Shown here one piece after another: positions 33,479-46,322 of a DNA stretch of 64,000 nucleotides (position 1 is its first letter; each line of letters opens with the position of its first letter). The position numbers and the translations under genes are program-made. The notes beneath the pieces were generated by a model, which did not search any database, was not told the DNA's origin, and was given only the letters and a program-made list of their open reading frames with translations. The stretch covers positions 434,001-498,000 of the forward strand of contig BCHU01000011.1 in the NCBI GenBank assembly GCA_001599715.1. Direction: 5' to 3'. This DNA is from Phaeotremella fagi. Taxonomy: Eukaryota > Basidiomycota > Tremellomycetes > Tremellales > Phaeotremellaceae.

Positions 33479-33806
33479 TGTTGTTATGACTGATTATAAT
33501 TGCCCCTTCGTGTGATTATGATAATGTTAAAAGTTACTCCTAAACTAAACCTAAAGTAACACTTTTGCTGGTTGTCAGAGTAACAAGTGTAACGAAGTGT
33601 TTCATGTGGCGAATCAAGTACCTTTGTGGCAAAAGAATGTACTGTGTGTCGTCGTTATGGAAACACACCCTCGAATTCAGTATCAACGATCACATCGGGA
33701 TAGGTACGTAGTCAAGAAACGCTCGGCTACGCCTATACAAATTTAGGAGATATAAGAAATTGTCAACTTCCAACCATCTTTTCTCATCTTCCATCCCAAG
33801 AAAACA
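33479..33806. promoter_or_regulatory. Divergent promoter of the APA-like gene and the YPN-repeat gene
   Basis: 328 bp with no coding exon. GTGGCGAATC and GTGGCAAAAG occur at about 33605-33635, resembling the GTGGCGA box found before the unknown paralogs. Nothing else recognised. Confidence 0.35.
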
Positions 33807-36800
33807 ATGTCACGCCCTTCACTTCACCGTCAGCAATCTTCCATAACCTATCATCCGAGTCTTGATTCGGTAGATTCAACACCGCAATTCCAATTCCACT
33901 CCCAATCCCAGACCAATGGATATGTAAATGGATGGAGACAAGAGTTGAAGAAATGGTTGATTATCATTGAATATTCCACAGAGCTGGTCACTGATCAAAC
34001 TGAAGAATCGAGTTTGTTGACGTTTCTACAACCTACGGTACGTGTGATGTGTTCCCCTTACTACAGTATACTAAAAGTACTAACATGAATTCTTTAGCTG
34101 CATCAACAAATCATCCTTCTACTACCAATCCTTCATTTACCTTCACCCACCGGTCTCTCCTTACATCTAAACACAACCTCCAACAACGGTCAAGGACCAA
34201 GAATAACAGATTCAATCTGGCCCCATCTATTCACTAATTTCTTCACCGTCAATTCCAACCTTCCAGATAAAACCCCAAACACAGGTTTAGACGGTTTACC
34301 AATAATCGCGAAACTGTATCTCAGAGTTGACACCAAAATCCGTTGGTATCAAGCATGGAAGAATGATCCTCTCGATGGATTCGTTGAGAAATGGACTAAA
34401 TTACCTGTAGTCTCGACTGTTGAGATTGACACTGATACGGAAGATGGTGGGGAGGAAGGAGTTGTTGATCGGTATCAAGAACTTGTGGAGAGGAAATTCG
34501 AATCGAGCTCGCTCACGGAGAAAGAGGAGATGTTTGGCGATTTTAATTCGGTATCACCTAGACTCGATGTCGTTATTCAACCAACCTCCCACCAAAATTT
34601 ACCATCGGTCACAGATCTTATAACCCTTTCATCCCCAAAGACGGAGAACGAACGAAAATCCGATTCAACCTCTCACTTAAATTCATTAACTCCAATCGAA
34701 GAAATCCAAAGTCCAATCCCACCCCAATCCCACTCAAAAAGTCCTCAAGCCCTGACAATCACCATCCCCACTCAACCATCCCCAACCTGGTCAATAGCCA
34801 CCTCATGGGGTCCACCAACTTCAAAATGTTGGCCAAAAATACCACACAACAAAATGGGTGATGAGGGCTGGGTGAGGACTCCTGATATCGGCGAGAGGGG
34901 GATGTGGTCGGGCGTTTCGTCTCCTTTAAGGGTATTTAGGGATCCTCGTACGCCTAACTTGTTTGATGGTACGGGAGACTTTGGGGATGGTCGAAAGGTT
35001 ATGGGACCTTGGTCTGGTGTTTGGCCTTACTTTAAGGTAGATGCAGCGAAGTTGTCTTCTGATCAACGTGATGGATCAGGTTGTCCATCTGATCATTACG
35101 ATGATGATGGTAACGGTGAAGTAAAAATTAAAGGTGAACCGTGGAATGGAGTTTGGCCACTATACAAATCCTCAGAACCAAGTGTTCAACGCTCAGAGAT
35201 CATCAACGATCACCATTCAGAACCACCAAAACCCTCACCTCCAACAACCTTTCAACACCGTCGTAAAATCTTCTCACCATCATCCCTCCTCGCCACCCCT
35301 TCTCGTAAACCAAAACCAAGTCCTATCATGATCCCACCTCGGGAAAACCAATCCTCATGGTCAAAATCGACTATATTACCTAGACTCCATCGAGCTTCCA
35401 ACGAGAAGTTATCTTTCGGGGGTAAATCTACTTCACCTCCTTTTGGTGACTTGTTGCCTGCTTTACCTATCAAAGACAACATTTCGAATCCAAATTTGAG
35501 AAAGACAAGAGGTGTAACGACTCAAGATGATCCGATTTATATTTCAAAATCAAGATTTTCCATCAGCACTAATCAATCTATTCCTCATCAAAACTCATAT
35601 CCGACAATGCGGACAGGAGTGAAACCGGTAAGACATGCAGCGACGCAGTCGAATGTCTCCCTCTCAACTCAATATTCCACTTCCAGTCAGAATCATAACC
35701 AAGACCAACCGAAAAGAAGGTTGAAAAGATTATCACAAGCTATAGGTTTTTTCTCCGAGGGCGACGTGGAGCTAGGTAAGTGTTTTCTTCCTCTCTCGTT
35801 GAGGTTATTAAGTATTGATATTATCATTTAGCGCCCAAAATCTCTCCACAAACGGATTCGAATACGTTAATCCAGAATCCTACACGACCCGAGGAGGGTA
35901 AGTGATATTCAGTTGGGTTATCAATCTATTTTTCAACTAATCCTATGTGGATTGATTTTAGGTGGATATAATACCATGTCAAGACTTTGTACATTCGTTT
36001 ATCCAGATATCGTAATCTATCCATCTGTCTCTGAGAGTGAGGTTTTCATTTTGTTTTTGTTGCAAATCAAAATCAACCTCTAAACAGAGCACATAGGACC
36101 AGAATCAATCCCAATCCGTCTCGAAAATTCTATCCACGATTATCCAAATTTGATCATTTATCCTCAATATGTTCAGGCATCGTTGATTGGACCTCAATCG
36201 GTTGCGATAACATTGACGAAATATCGTTATCCAAATTTAAACATCTATCCTCAAGCGACTATCAAAATCCATTCCAATGTCGACAAGATACCAATCAAAA
36301 TTCCCAACTATCTTTACCCAGATATTATCATTTACACAAAATACGATTCTCAAGAATTCCCAAATTCTCCAAAATCGATCCCGATTCTACTCGAGAACTA
36401 TTCTTATCCGAACATAATCATATATTCCACGCGTCTTGAAAACGATGTGAGACCAAGTCCAATTCGAATTTTACTGGATAGCTATCGATACCCTAACATA
36501 ACGGTTTATCCAAACACTTCCACCACCGCCAAAATCCAAATAACATTGACAAACTATCAATATCCAAGTCTAGTTCTTTATCCCATTAAACCTAAAGAAA
36601 TACAAATTCAACTCCAACCAACGGTTTATCCAAATTTAACGATTTATCCAAAAATTCTGGAAAAGATTTCGATTTCACTGTGTAGATTTGATTATCCGAA
36701 TTTGGTTGTTTATCCAATCACTCAAATTGAAAAGTGTTGTATTGGAGGGATACATCCCTCTTTCCACGGATACGATTTATGTAAGTTCATCCACTTTTTG

Positions 36801-37717
36801 AAAGACAAATGTTGACGATCTCATAGCCACTCTGCCACCTATAGCTTTCGATAGCAATTCCAATATTCATCCAGCCTGGATTGGCAGATTTGATCATCGT
36901 GAGTAAACAAAGTCTTTACAAGTCATTTACGCAATTTCAGAGATGAATCCAGAGAGCGAGGAACAACCAGATGAAAATACATGTCCAAAAGTTAAATACG
37001 ACGTGACGACCCATAAACCGATATTAGGTAAGTGTCAAGATCGTCATACAGTCTTGTCCTAAACTAATTACTTATTCCCAATGTAGAAAGAATAGATACT
37101 CAAACACCCACCTCATCCCATTCCCGTCATTCATCAACAACCCTACCAAGTCCATTCTCACAAATGGTCTACACACCAGATTTATCCTCCTACACTCCCC
37201 AACTCCCATCTCCACCGTTTAGCTATACATTGAGCGAAAAAGATATTTTACATGGGAACGGGAACAACTATGATGGACAGAAGAACATACCTCGATATGA
37301 ATTCACTTCTACTCCACCTAGAACTGGTGTTTCTATTGGTAACGGGTCACCACCTTTGACATCACGATCACCTTCGTCGCCTGCTATCAACGTTTCCTTG
37401 AGTGGTGGGGGCAGTAGGCCGAAACAGAATCGGAATCGATCTAGTACACTGGTTCAAGATCGTATGAAATCGTTAATGGATTCTTCGGGTAGGTCTTGCC
37501 GTTCACCCTTGATTTCCTCAGTACTAAATGTCTATCTTTTCTACTGCTAGTTTCTCCATCGACGATACCACGAAGTAACAGAAGTCAGACAGTCAGTGAA
37601 TCTTCGACCGCCACTTCTACTCCCACTTCATCGTCCTCTGAATTCCCCTTACCTCCAGTAAGAGCTAAGGAAGGTATCGGGAAGTTGTCTCAAGGTATTT
37701 TGAAACGTTGGATTTGA
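33807..37717 (+). CDS. Large unknown protein with nine YPN-x-IYP repeats
   Basis: About nine exons, roughly 1,100 aa. The N-terminal part (to about residue 220) is globular-looking: WRQELKKWLIIIEYSTELVT, LHQQIILLLPILHLPSPTGL, ITDSIWPHLFTNFF and LYLRVDTKIRWYQAWKNDP. A long Ser/Pro-rich disordered part follows, with a repeated GPWSGVWPYFK / GEPWNGVWPLYK motif. The exons at about 35962-36780 encode nine copies of a Y-P-[ND]-[LI]-x-[IV]-Y-P core every ~25-35 residues, each preceded by a short hydrophobic strand (I-x-I-x-L). Basic Ser-rich C-terminal exons end GILKRWI. No signal peptide. Not recognised as a named gene; intracellular scaffold or polarity functions would be guesses. Confidence 0.75.
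35998..36720 (+). repeat. Protein-level tandem repeat, YPNLxIYP unit, nine copies
   Basis: Cores in order: YPDIVIYP, YPNLIIYP, YPNLNIYP, YPDIIIYT, YPNIIIYS, YPNITVYP, YPSLVLYP, YPNLTIYP, YPNLVVYP. DNA identity between copies is low while the protein pattern is kept, which points to an old, selected array. The first copy lies in a separate exon. Confidence 0.8.
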
Positions 37718-38059
37718 TTATGTTTTGAAGGAGAGCTTGCTGGTCAAGATTGATGTGATAGAAAATTGGAATTCGGATTCTTTGTACAGTATTTTGCTTA
37801 ACGGCATGTATGTTATTTTCAGTTTACGATTCATCAAATCCTAGCCATCTCTGTATGTACACCGACCCTGAAAGCATTCAAAATCCCCGGCAATCGCAAA
37901 TTACAAATCTTGTCTACAAACGATCAAGCAAAAAGCTTTGTATTCATCAAATAGCCGCTGAGACAGTTACTTGAATAACACTAATGATAAAGCAAAAGAT
38001 CAGCATCAGTTTCCAAGCTCACAGACACAGAAGGCAGTGCCACGAAAGGAACCTAAAAC
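37718..38059. other. Convergent intergenic region
   Basis: Between the 3' ends of the YPN-repeat gene and the potassium transporter gene. AT-rich 3' UTR-like sequence; no gene seen. Confidence 0.35.
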
Positions 38060-41001
38060 TTACGAATTCTCTCCAAGATCATCAGTAAAATTTTGATCGG
38101 GAAACACGACTCTAGCTCTACCATAAAGTTCCTCAACCACCATCCTCCTAATCCAATTCCAACCACGTACTCTTCTACTACAAACCGAATAACTCGGAAC
38201 GATATTAGTAGTGGTGGTAGCGGCTATTTTCTTCAATTTCAATATTTTTTGATCAGCTTCCGATTGAGATGATGAGGATCTTATTTCTAGGTCGATAAGG
38301 ATTGGAAGTATTTCTGAGATTTGTGGAGTGGGTTTATCGAGGTATCCTATTTGTATTGTACATGTGTAGAAACCTTGGAATGATCTGGTTTTTCTGATTG
38401 TGTATCGATCAGTTGAAGGGATATGGGGTACACCAGCTACTCTAGTCGTTAAGAAGATCTAGGATGACATCGTCAGTGCAGATCGGCTTAGAACTGGCTG
38501 AACTTTTAATTGACTTACAACGACCTCAGGTAAAGCTGGATACATGGTTAAGAACGAGGCGAAACTGTGTGGGACGCCGGCAGCAGCTGAATCATTTCTG
38601 TGGAAGAGAGCTAGAGCAGGAATTCTCTGTAGAGGTACCATGTTTCCATGGGCTTCGTGAAGCACAAGATGTAATTCTCCACAATTCGACGTGGCTTGTT
38701 GAACATCGTTCGAGTCAATCGGAGCAGTACTGGTGGACGCCACACCAAAGTCTTTATCAGACTTTTCGTCAAGTCTATTGACGATCAGATCATTAAGACG
38801 TTTCTTGTTGACATCGTCAAAAGCGTCTTCAAGGGATCTACACCAGGTCCAAAGTGAGATCAATATACACCTAGCTCAATTTAATCAGCTACCCGGCGAT
38901 AATTGTAAAAGGGGAGCTCACAAAATACCACCAAGACCTAATGGGAACCAAGCGCCCAGAGGAACTTTTCTCAAAGAAGCACCCCAGAAGATCCCATCTA
39001 AAAAACCGAAGAAGATGAAGAAAATCAATCCTAAGATGTAAGGTAGATTCTTGACGAAGGGGATTGAAACTGAGATCAAAGTCGTTGTTGTAAACATTAC
39101 TGTGGCTACTGCGAACTAAAAAGGATTATGATATTAGGCCTAGCCAGTACGATGTGTATTAACTTATGAAATAAGACTTACACCATAGGCTAGAGTTAAG
39201 GACGATGACGAACCGAAACCACCGACGACGGCGACGGTTCCAATCATTAATAACCAGTTGACGGGTCCGATGTATATCTGACCAGCGGTCAGGTCTGAAG
39301 TATGTTTGATCTTGAGTGATGGGAAAGCCTTCATTCCAATCAATTGATGTACAAGCGAGAACGTTCCAGTTATCATAGCTGCGACAGTCAGAAATTTTGA
39401 CAACAGGTTTTGAGTAGGGACCAACCTTGTGATGCGATTAGCTATTGAGGTTAGGTCAGTCAAAAACGTGTAATTTTCATTTTTTTAGATAGTACGGAAC
39501 GTACAGTAGCCAGAATGGCGAAGACGAACGTAACCCAGTACAAACCCCCTCCGGTTGGACCAGGTATAGTCAGATAGAACATTGAATCCAAAACGGAAGA
39601 ATCTTCGATCAAACGAGCACCTTGTCCCTAAGTCGATATCAGATGTCAGATGTTAAACTTTTGCGGGTAGGGGGGATGTCAAAGGAGAGTAGTGTTTGAA
39701 TCACAGTCTACTCACCAAATAAGCAAGAATGAGCATGGGATAAACGTATGTGCCGAATCCAATTCGAATAGAGCTTTTGTTGAATTGACCCAGACTAACA
39801 GGATTTTCGTTAGCTTCTCATATAAGTCAATGAAAGAGTTGGTGAACACACTTTGCGAACATTGCTTCACAGCCGGTGACAGCTAACAAGACTCCTGCGA
39901 GATTATCGTAATTCCCAGTACGTACGAACCCTTTATTATGACCTATTAGTCAGTATTCATTGTATAGTTATCATAAAGTTGTGATCAAGACTTACAAAGA
40001 ATAGCTCGAGATGGATCATAAGCTCTCCAAATTCCTGGATGAGTTGTGATGTTATAAATCCCACTAGCTCCTATGATTGCTAACCAGATCATTGTTGCTG
40101 TAAGACATGTCGGGATAGTCAATTTATACGACTGGCACGATAAATTGGAATGGTCACTTACCTGGAGCGAAAAAATAACTTAATCGTTGAACACCGAATT
40201 GCTGGATTGCAAAGAGAGCAACAAGGAAGGCGATACTGATACCAATCAAACTATTTTGATTACTAACGCTTGGGACTGCAACAGCAATTCCCTCAACTGC
40301 ACTGACGACAGAGACCGCGGGACTAAGTAGATAGATGATCGTTAATACCAATCAGTCATGAGACTTACGTGAGTACACCATCAGCGAAAGTTAGGGAAGT
40401 ACCGAATATTGCCCAAACGAAGAACCCCCATTTATATTTACTCAATTGCTCCAATCGACTGGAAGGACGTGATTTGGTTTGGGTGGAGTAACTCGTTAAA
40501 GATCGATCGAGGAATGATGAAGTTGGAGAAGGTGGGAAGAGAGTCATGAAGAGAGCGAATGGACCTCCTTCGCCTTGACCTGTCCCGAATTCCAGTGCAA
40601 AGATGACCTGGGGAAGGGTTTTTTCAGTCATAGGACAAGGGGAGGGAACAGAAGAGTAGGTTGTTGATTCACTCACGTATTTACATAATGGGAGTAAAGT
40701 GAGTGCCCAGATGATAGCGCTGATCCCCCCGATAACATCCTCTTCACTAGGTATTTCACCCCCAGCAGCCCAAATCCCATTCAGAACATATAAAGGTGAA
40801 GTCCCTTTGAACCATCATCAGAACTTACAAGAAACAACTCCCCGACTCACCAATATCAGAATAGATGATCCCAAGGGTCGAAAACGCCAACGTCAACAAT
40901 CTTACGCCACTTAGTTTTAATGGTCGACGGTCGTAAGCTTTCTCTAATGAATTTTGATCTTCGTTCATTCGATTGGATTCTGGTAGGGGTTGGGCGGACA
41001 T
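38060..41001 (-). CDS. HAK/KUP-family potassium transporter
   Basis: Plasma-membrane high-affinity K+ uptake, probably H+-coupled. About 800 aa in many short exons from ATG 41001. The first transmembrane region is LKLSGVRLLTLAFSTLGIIY followed by SDIGTSPLYVLNG, the family signature. Then come GGISAIIWALTLLPLCKYVI and FALEFGTGQGEGGPFALF, a cytoplasmic loop rich in Ser/Thr, and KWGFFVWAIFGTSLTFADGV with LTPAVSVVSAVEG. The remaining helices include TVATVGGFG-like turns. The cytoplasmic tail has GVPHSFASFLTMYPALPEVV and RTRSFQGFYTC-type motifs, ending FPDQNFTDDLGENS. At least ten introns of 45-70 nt. I cannot tell whether it is the HAK1 ortholog or a paralog. Confidence 0.9.
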
Positions 41002-41458
41002 AATCACTGCTTTACGGTTGGTATGGTGAGGGGGATGATAGGCTTGAGGGCTGATACCGCTAATACTTATATGATTTTACTTTGCGCCACTAAACATACA
41101 GTGCTGTCGCTGTATGCTGCTCTTATACACCCACCCCTTTCTATATTTCGCTCATTGATCTTCATGTAAACACGAAACATGAGGGGTGATAGTACAGATA
41201 GATAACAGAACTGATTCTGATTTGTGGTAGAAAAATCCTCGTGCCATTCAGAGGATGACATACGAAATGAGCGAAATTAAATCTGGAAAAAGGGGGCTTT
41301 GGTAGTGTATTTTTTTGAGGGATTTATTTTGTAGATCTCACGATGGAAACTTTGTACGGTATAATTCATGCAACTATGTTAAAAATCCCTCAAATCATCA
41401 ATCAAGCTATCTGCTGTAGATATGGAAAGTCGCTCATATAATATTGAATATAACACTA
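41002..41458. other. Promoter side of the K+ transporter and 3' side of the small gene
   Basis: 457 bp, no supported exon. GCGCCAC occurs near 41083-41090. AT-rich. Confidence 0.3.
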
Positions 41459-41953
41459 CTAATGATTAGCATGCACAATCTTGTTCACAATCCTAATCCG
41501 GAAGACACGATTGGCGATTGGTCGAACAACTGCGTTAATTTCCACGTTTATCGTTTGCTCATTCCATTGGTTTGGATCATCGACCAACAGTCCTGTAATA
41601 TTTTGAAGCGGGATGGATGATTGGGCGTTGATGAGCTGTCGAGTTTCAGGACTTTCCTCACTTTAGAAAGCATACGATCCAAATTAGTTCCTCAATGACA
41701 AAACTTTCCTAAATTCTGTTCCAATTCGATTTCTATTCCCTTTCCCTCAATATCTGCAATTATGCGATGGTCAACTCTTCGTTGACAGTCAAGGTGGTAG
41801 CCAAAACAACTTTCGTGAGCATTCTGGTATTTGTAAGCACTCTGATAAATGCCCAGTATCCAAATCATACACCCTTCGGTAAATTGCTAAACCAATGTGA
41901 AATCCTCAGAATCAGCATTTTCCCATACCCGTAGAAGGAACATTCGTCTTCAT
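41459..41953 (-). CDS. Small unknown protein, four short exons
   Basis: Assembled by eye from ATG 41953: MKTNVPSTA, then IYRRVYDLDTGHLSECLQIP with ECSRK, then VDHRIIADIEGKGIEIELEQ, then ESPETRQLINAQSSIPLQNI and WNEQTINVEINAVVRPIANR, ending IVHANH and TAG at 41459. About 125 aa. Introns are about 40, 34 and 45 nt; the 34-nt one and the GTTTTG donor of the last are weak. Coding looks real because three consecutive junctions restore a long open frame with ordinary codon use. No family recognised. It begins 78 bp after the BUD31 stop on the same strand. Confidence 0.4.
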
Positions 41954-42030
41954 AGTTTGTGTACCATGATCGGCTTGGACATCAGGACGAAAGTGATAAA
42001 ATACAATTCATGAGTGTAATGATGTAACGA

Positions 42031-42695
42031 TTAATCAGACGATGCGCATCCACGACAACCTAGATTAATTTTGTTAGTCGTCTTATCGATCTAAATTACA
42101 TGCAGATACTCACCACAATGAGGACATTCGACTACGGTTCCCTTCTTCAACACTGCTTTAGGTACCCTGCAAATACATGTTGAACCTTGGAAATTCATAT
42201 CCCTCGTTTGGATACATCTCACACAACACAGTTTCTCGTATCCCTGTCTATCTTGGGCGTCAGTTACAACTCATACCAGATTAAATAAGTTGACTAACTT
42301 TTTCCACTTCGCTATCAGACTATGAAATTTGATTAGCATTAAAGCACATCTACATTGAAATGATTAAGTGAGTTACTCACTTGGCATCAGCGTATCCCTG
42401 CTTTATAAGCCAATCATATAATTCCCTAGATATCAATTCACGTTTATAATATAAATCATAAATATATCTTGATCTCGCGTGTGATATTCTCATGACTGGC
42501 CTGTGTTGAGGTCTTAGTTAAGTTGGGTAAACGACGAGGAGACAGAACTTACCAAACGGATTCAACTTTTCTTTTACCTTCATGAGATTCATTCTCAGCG
42601 TCTCTCATTTTCTTTTCATAATCTTCTAAAACATCTTGAATATCTTCGTATCCTTCTGGAGGAGGTTTAGTTCTTGTTGTTCTTATCTTTGGCAT
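42031..42695 (-). CDS. BUD31: Pre-mRNA splicing factor BUD31 (G10 protein)
   Basis: About 147 aa in five or so short exons from ATG 42695. The protein reads [20 protein letters not shown] at the start, matching G10 family members. [20 protein letters not shown] and [19 protein letters not shown] follow, then [11 protein letters not shown] and the Cys-rich end [15 protein letters not shown]. These cysteines bind the zinc clusters seen in the activated spliceosome, where Bud31 is part of the NTC-related complex. The last intron splits CPHC from GCRGC. Length and all key cysteines are normal. Divergent from the gene at 43047. Confidence 0.95.
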
Positions 42696-43046
42696 GGTGG
42701 TGGGAGGGAATGAAGATGGAGATTGATAGATAGATTGACAATAACAGTCTATAGTCTATATCACCGGATTAATTCCAAATAATAATAAAAGAATAATAAT
42801 TTGTTATTGAATTAACATCTGCCACACTGAGCTCTCTCCTCCTTACAGCTTGTAGAGTCATCCAATCCTCTACTCTTTTCACTTCACTTTTTCACCCTTG
42901 ACTCACTTTTATTCTACTCACCATACATTGTACAACAGCACGAATACACTCAACAAACTCATTGTAACCACCTAACATCAAAATCACAAGACTTTCACTC
43001 ACAAAATAGTACATTCCCCCACCCTACTCCCACCCCGCCATCCAAA
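42696..43046. promoter_or_regulatory. Divergent promoter of BUD31 and the Ser/Pro-rich gene
   Basis: 351 bp; a short AT-rich core around 42770-42810 (AATAATAATAAAAG) and pyrimidine-rich leader on the plus side. No exon seen. Confidence 0.4.
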
Positions 43047-44981
43047 ATGGGTAAACTAGCTGCATCAGAATATGATCGTCTACTATCCCAAAAAATCAAG
43101 CACTTATAGTGAGTCCCCAAACCTCCACGTAAACGACTATTAACCCTATCCATTCGTTCCCAGCAAAAAATCACGTTCAATGTCTGACAAAAACCCATCT
43201 GAAGTCGACCAAGCTTTCAGAGCTTTTGTTAAAGATTTAAACGTTGATGATGGATATTGTCAAGTCACTTTCAGTCGACTCGTAATGGTGAGGTGATTGA
43301 TTTTGTCAATGGAACTCTTCATCTCATACTTCAATTCTAGCACGCAAGTCGTAAACCTTTCATTACAACCCATCGTCATGACCATCGTCGCCATCAATTC
43401 AGAAGGGAAAGAAGAGAGTCAGCGGAATCTGAATCAGATATCGCTGAATTCATTTTACCACCTATCCCGTATGAACCTTTCGCAAGTTCATCTAGACAAC
43501 CTCAAATTCCAACTGCGATCAATCCGTTCCCACCTATCAGGTCTTTATCTAATTCACCAACGATTGTTCCCAGTGATCCCACGTTCAGACCGTATCGAAG
43601 TGGCGATTTACAACGTGCGATTGAAAATACTATTGGTTCGATTGACGTTACCGCTGATGGTGATAACAACAACCCATCATCATTGTTGAGCGAAGCTGAA
43701 AGATACATGAACTCGTATAGAGCAGAGTATCGTCGACGTAATCGTGAGACGGCATCTCGTGAACTTGGACGACGAGCGGCGGACAGGGGTCTTAGAGATT
43801 TCCTGGATGGAAGTAATTTGAATCTACGACAAGCGGAATATCCACCATGGGCAACAAGAGATGAAGGAAGGGATACTCGACGTGATGGAATAGTCTTCAA
43901 CTACGACTCGCCATCACCAGAATTCTCACCTTGGACCATGGAGTCATCAGCCCTTGTCGAACCGATCCCAACCTCAAGTTTATCATATTTACAAAACAGT
44001 GTACCTCTCACTTCAATGTTGGATTATCCGTTTGGTAACACCGTGGAAGACGAAGATCATTGGGGTGATCACGTCTTTACGGTAGAGAATAGTTCTATCG
44101 ATGGTGGAAATCAAGCTCAAACGACCAGTTGGAATTTCCCGCGACCAACCAGATATGCGGATATCGATAACACTTTGAACACATGGACGAATCCAACACT
44201 ACCACCGATAGCTGCAGCAGCTGCAGCTGCAGCCGCCACCCCCGCTGAACCAGAAAGACAATCATCACTCTCAGAACCTCTTGTTACTCCAACCGTGGAC
44301 CCACCTATTGTTCGTTCAATCTCCAGACCAATCGCACCACTCCCACTTCGTCGACGACCAGTTCAATCGTTTGGAATGAACAGAGACGTAACAACTGTAT
44401 CAACCTCATCTTCATCATCGTCAACATCCGATGCCAATTTCGAACAATATCTAGGAATCTATTGTGTCCTAATAACAAGAATCCGAAACATCCTTCCTAA
44501 ATTCATATCCGAAATAAATCCAATTCAATCATATCTCACAACCCCATCTATGTTATCACCAACAACCCCGCAACAATTCGATTCAACAAGATTAACCAGG
44601 ATCCTCAAAGACACGAAAGAAATCATGAACATCTTAAAACCCCTAGAAAAACTCCTTACCCAATCTGCCTTCAAACCAACAGAGAAACAACTCCCGAACC
44701 CGCTCCCACCCCCCATATGCTACGATTTCCTCCCTGACACCTTCATCTTCCCAAACATCAACACCAACCTTTTAGTCATCTCCGATGACGAAATCTCGAC
44801 TGCCATCAAACGATTTTTCAATGATTTGGAAAGGTTCGGGATTGGGTTGGAAGTTTCTAATTGTTTCAGGGAGAAATTGAGTTTGGAAGGTGTTCAGAGG
44901 TTTTGGAGGGTTTGTGGTGAGTTGGGTGGGTTCGTTAAAGGTTTGTTACCTGTTGAGATTGGGTTGTTGTTTGATATTTAA
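43047..44981 (+). CDS. Unknown Ser/Pro-rich protein
   Basis: Three exons from ATG 43047: MGKLAASEYDRLLSQKIKHL, then KKSRSMSDKNPSEVDQAFRA to TFSRLVM, then a long exon from HASRKPFITTHRHDHRR to the stop at 44981. About 610 aa. The middle is disordered, with Arg-rich patches (YRRRNRETASRELGRR), an eight-Ala run around 44215-44235 and Ser runs. The last ~190 residues look folded and helical (ANFEQYLGIYCVLITRIRNI, then STAIKRFFNDLERFGIG and LPVEIGLLFDI). No recognised domain, signal peptide or membrane helix. Confidence 0.7.
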
Positions 44982-45494
44982 GGGCATGGGGTGGTTATTG
45001 TTTCATTGCGGTAATTGTTATTCTTATCAAGGTGGTTCGTGTTTATTTTAAACCTTTTGTAGCTTTTTACTCCCATGCCTTTCGTTGTATATATACATTA
45101 CATTCGTCATCATTCATTGTTCATCTACCATTTTATTATATCCATACATTTTCATTTGTGATTAAAAAGGGTTCAATTTACATATACGATTGATTACGAT
45201 CAGGAGATTTTTGGTTTCACTTTTTCTTTGATGAATATGTGTATATACTCGTACCGTATCAAAAGATCTTTCTGGCGTTTCTGTGCGTTACATGAGTTTA
45301 AGTGGGGTTCAGACCATGATTCGTTACGAGTCATAAAGCTGAAAGTCGTATTGCGTTTTTCCATCACCACAAATCGAAACCCCAAATGAATCACAAAAAA
45401 TGCATGGAAACAATTGAACGACCTAAACCCCAAAAACCGAAAAATCTATCATACATCTAAAATGAGCACTGTGTCTGGAAAAAAAAATAAAGGA
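44982..45494. other. Convergent intergenic region
   Basis: 513 bp between the ends of two convergent genes. AT-rich, TATATATAC near 45095, no supported coding exon. Confidence 0.35.
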
Positions 45495-46311
45495 TTATTG
45501 CTTGATAGCACGATTAACTTCATCCCATTTGATCTAAAAGTAACGACCAGGTTAGTCCTCATCCCCTCAAACAAAAAAGTATGACAGACCTCTGGGTTGG
45601 ATTTAAATTTTTCATATTCTTCACGATTGAAAAATGATAATTCAGTTTCGTTTTCTGTTGACGTGTGAGCCATCAGTACTATTCGTCTATTACACAGTGA
45701 GGGAGGATGACCTACCCATACCCAACTCAGCTAGCGTTTTGCATTTATCATCCAAGATCCAATCTTCTCTGTCGAGGTTGATTATCAAGTTCATCGTCTG
45801 TTTTTGTTAGATCCTTTGTTCTTTAACGACTTGGTGGGCTGGAGAACGTACTTTATGTCCATGGGCTACTGTATATCTTTTCAACGTATCTAGAAGTATC
45901 ATTCAGTCTACCATCCTAATCAAATCTTGCCAAAAGAAAAATCTAATCCCAAAGACGAGTCTTCTGACACTAGACCTTTCATCCTTCCTACTCAACCCTT
46001 TCCCCTCCCAAACAAAGAATAACTTACCAAGAACCAATCCTTTATAAGGTTTAAACCCAGGTGTAACCAAAATACCTAAACCAAAGCTATCAACGTCTTA
46101 TTCCCAGAAACAGTAAACAAAAAGAACGTAGGGACCTACGTTCCCGACACAAATCCATCAATTCACCAACAGTCACCCTCTCGAAATCGACATGTCTCAA
46201 GACCAAAGCTTTCTGTGTCCTGTATTCGAACGATTTGATGATTCTAACTGTTAGGGTCGAAGAGGTTAACGGGTTCAGGGAAGTTGCTAGGGGTTCGTTC
46301 TCGGTGGTCAT
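45495..46311 (-). CDS. UPF0538 family protein (C2orf76-like)
   Basis: Several short exons from ATG 46311: TLTVRIIKSFEYRTQKALVL with RHVDFERVTVGEL, then the FKPYKGLVL block, DTLKRYTVAHGHKTMNLIIN with LDREDWILDDKCKTLAELG, and finally ENETELSFFNREEYEKFKSN joined to the last short exon IKWDEVNRAIKQ. This order matches the UPF0538/C2orf76 family: a ubiquitin-like fold start, the KT-N-LIINLD block and the ETE-SFFNRE end. The biochemical role of the family is not established. About 135-140 aa. The start lies just 11 bp from a TA microsatellite. Confidence 0.85.
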
Positions 46312-46322
46312 TGTTTGATCTC

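Noticed and set aside
36150..36815. Separate gene made of YPN repeats
   Set aside because: The frame is open further upstream and exon phases connect it to the gene starting at 33807; the ATG at 36150 is only an internal codon.
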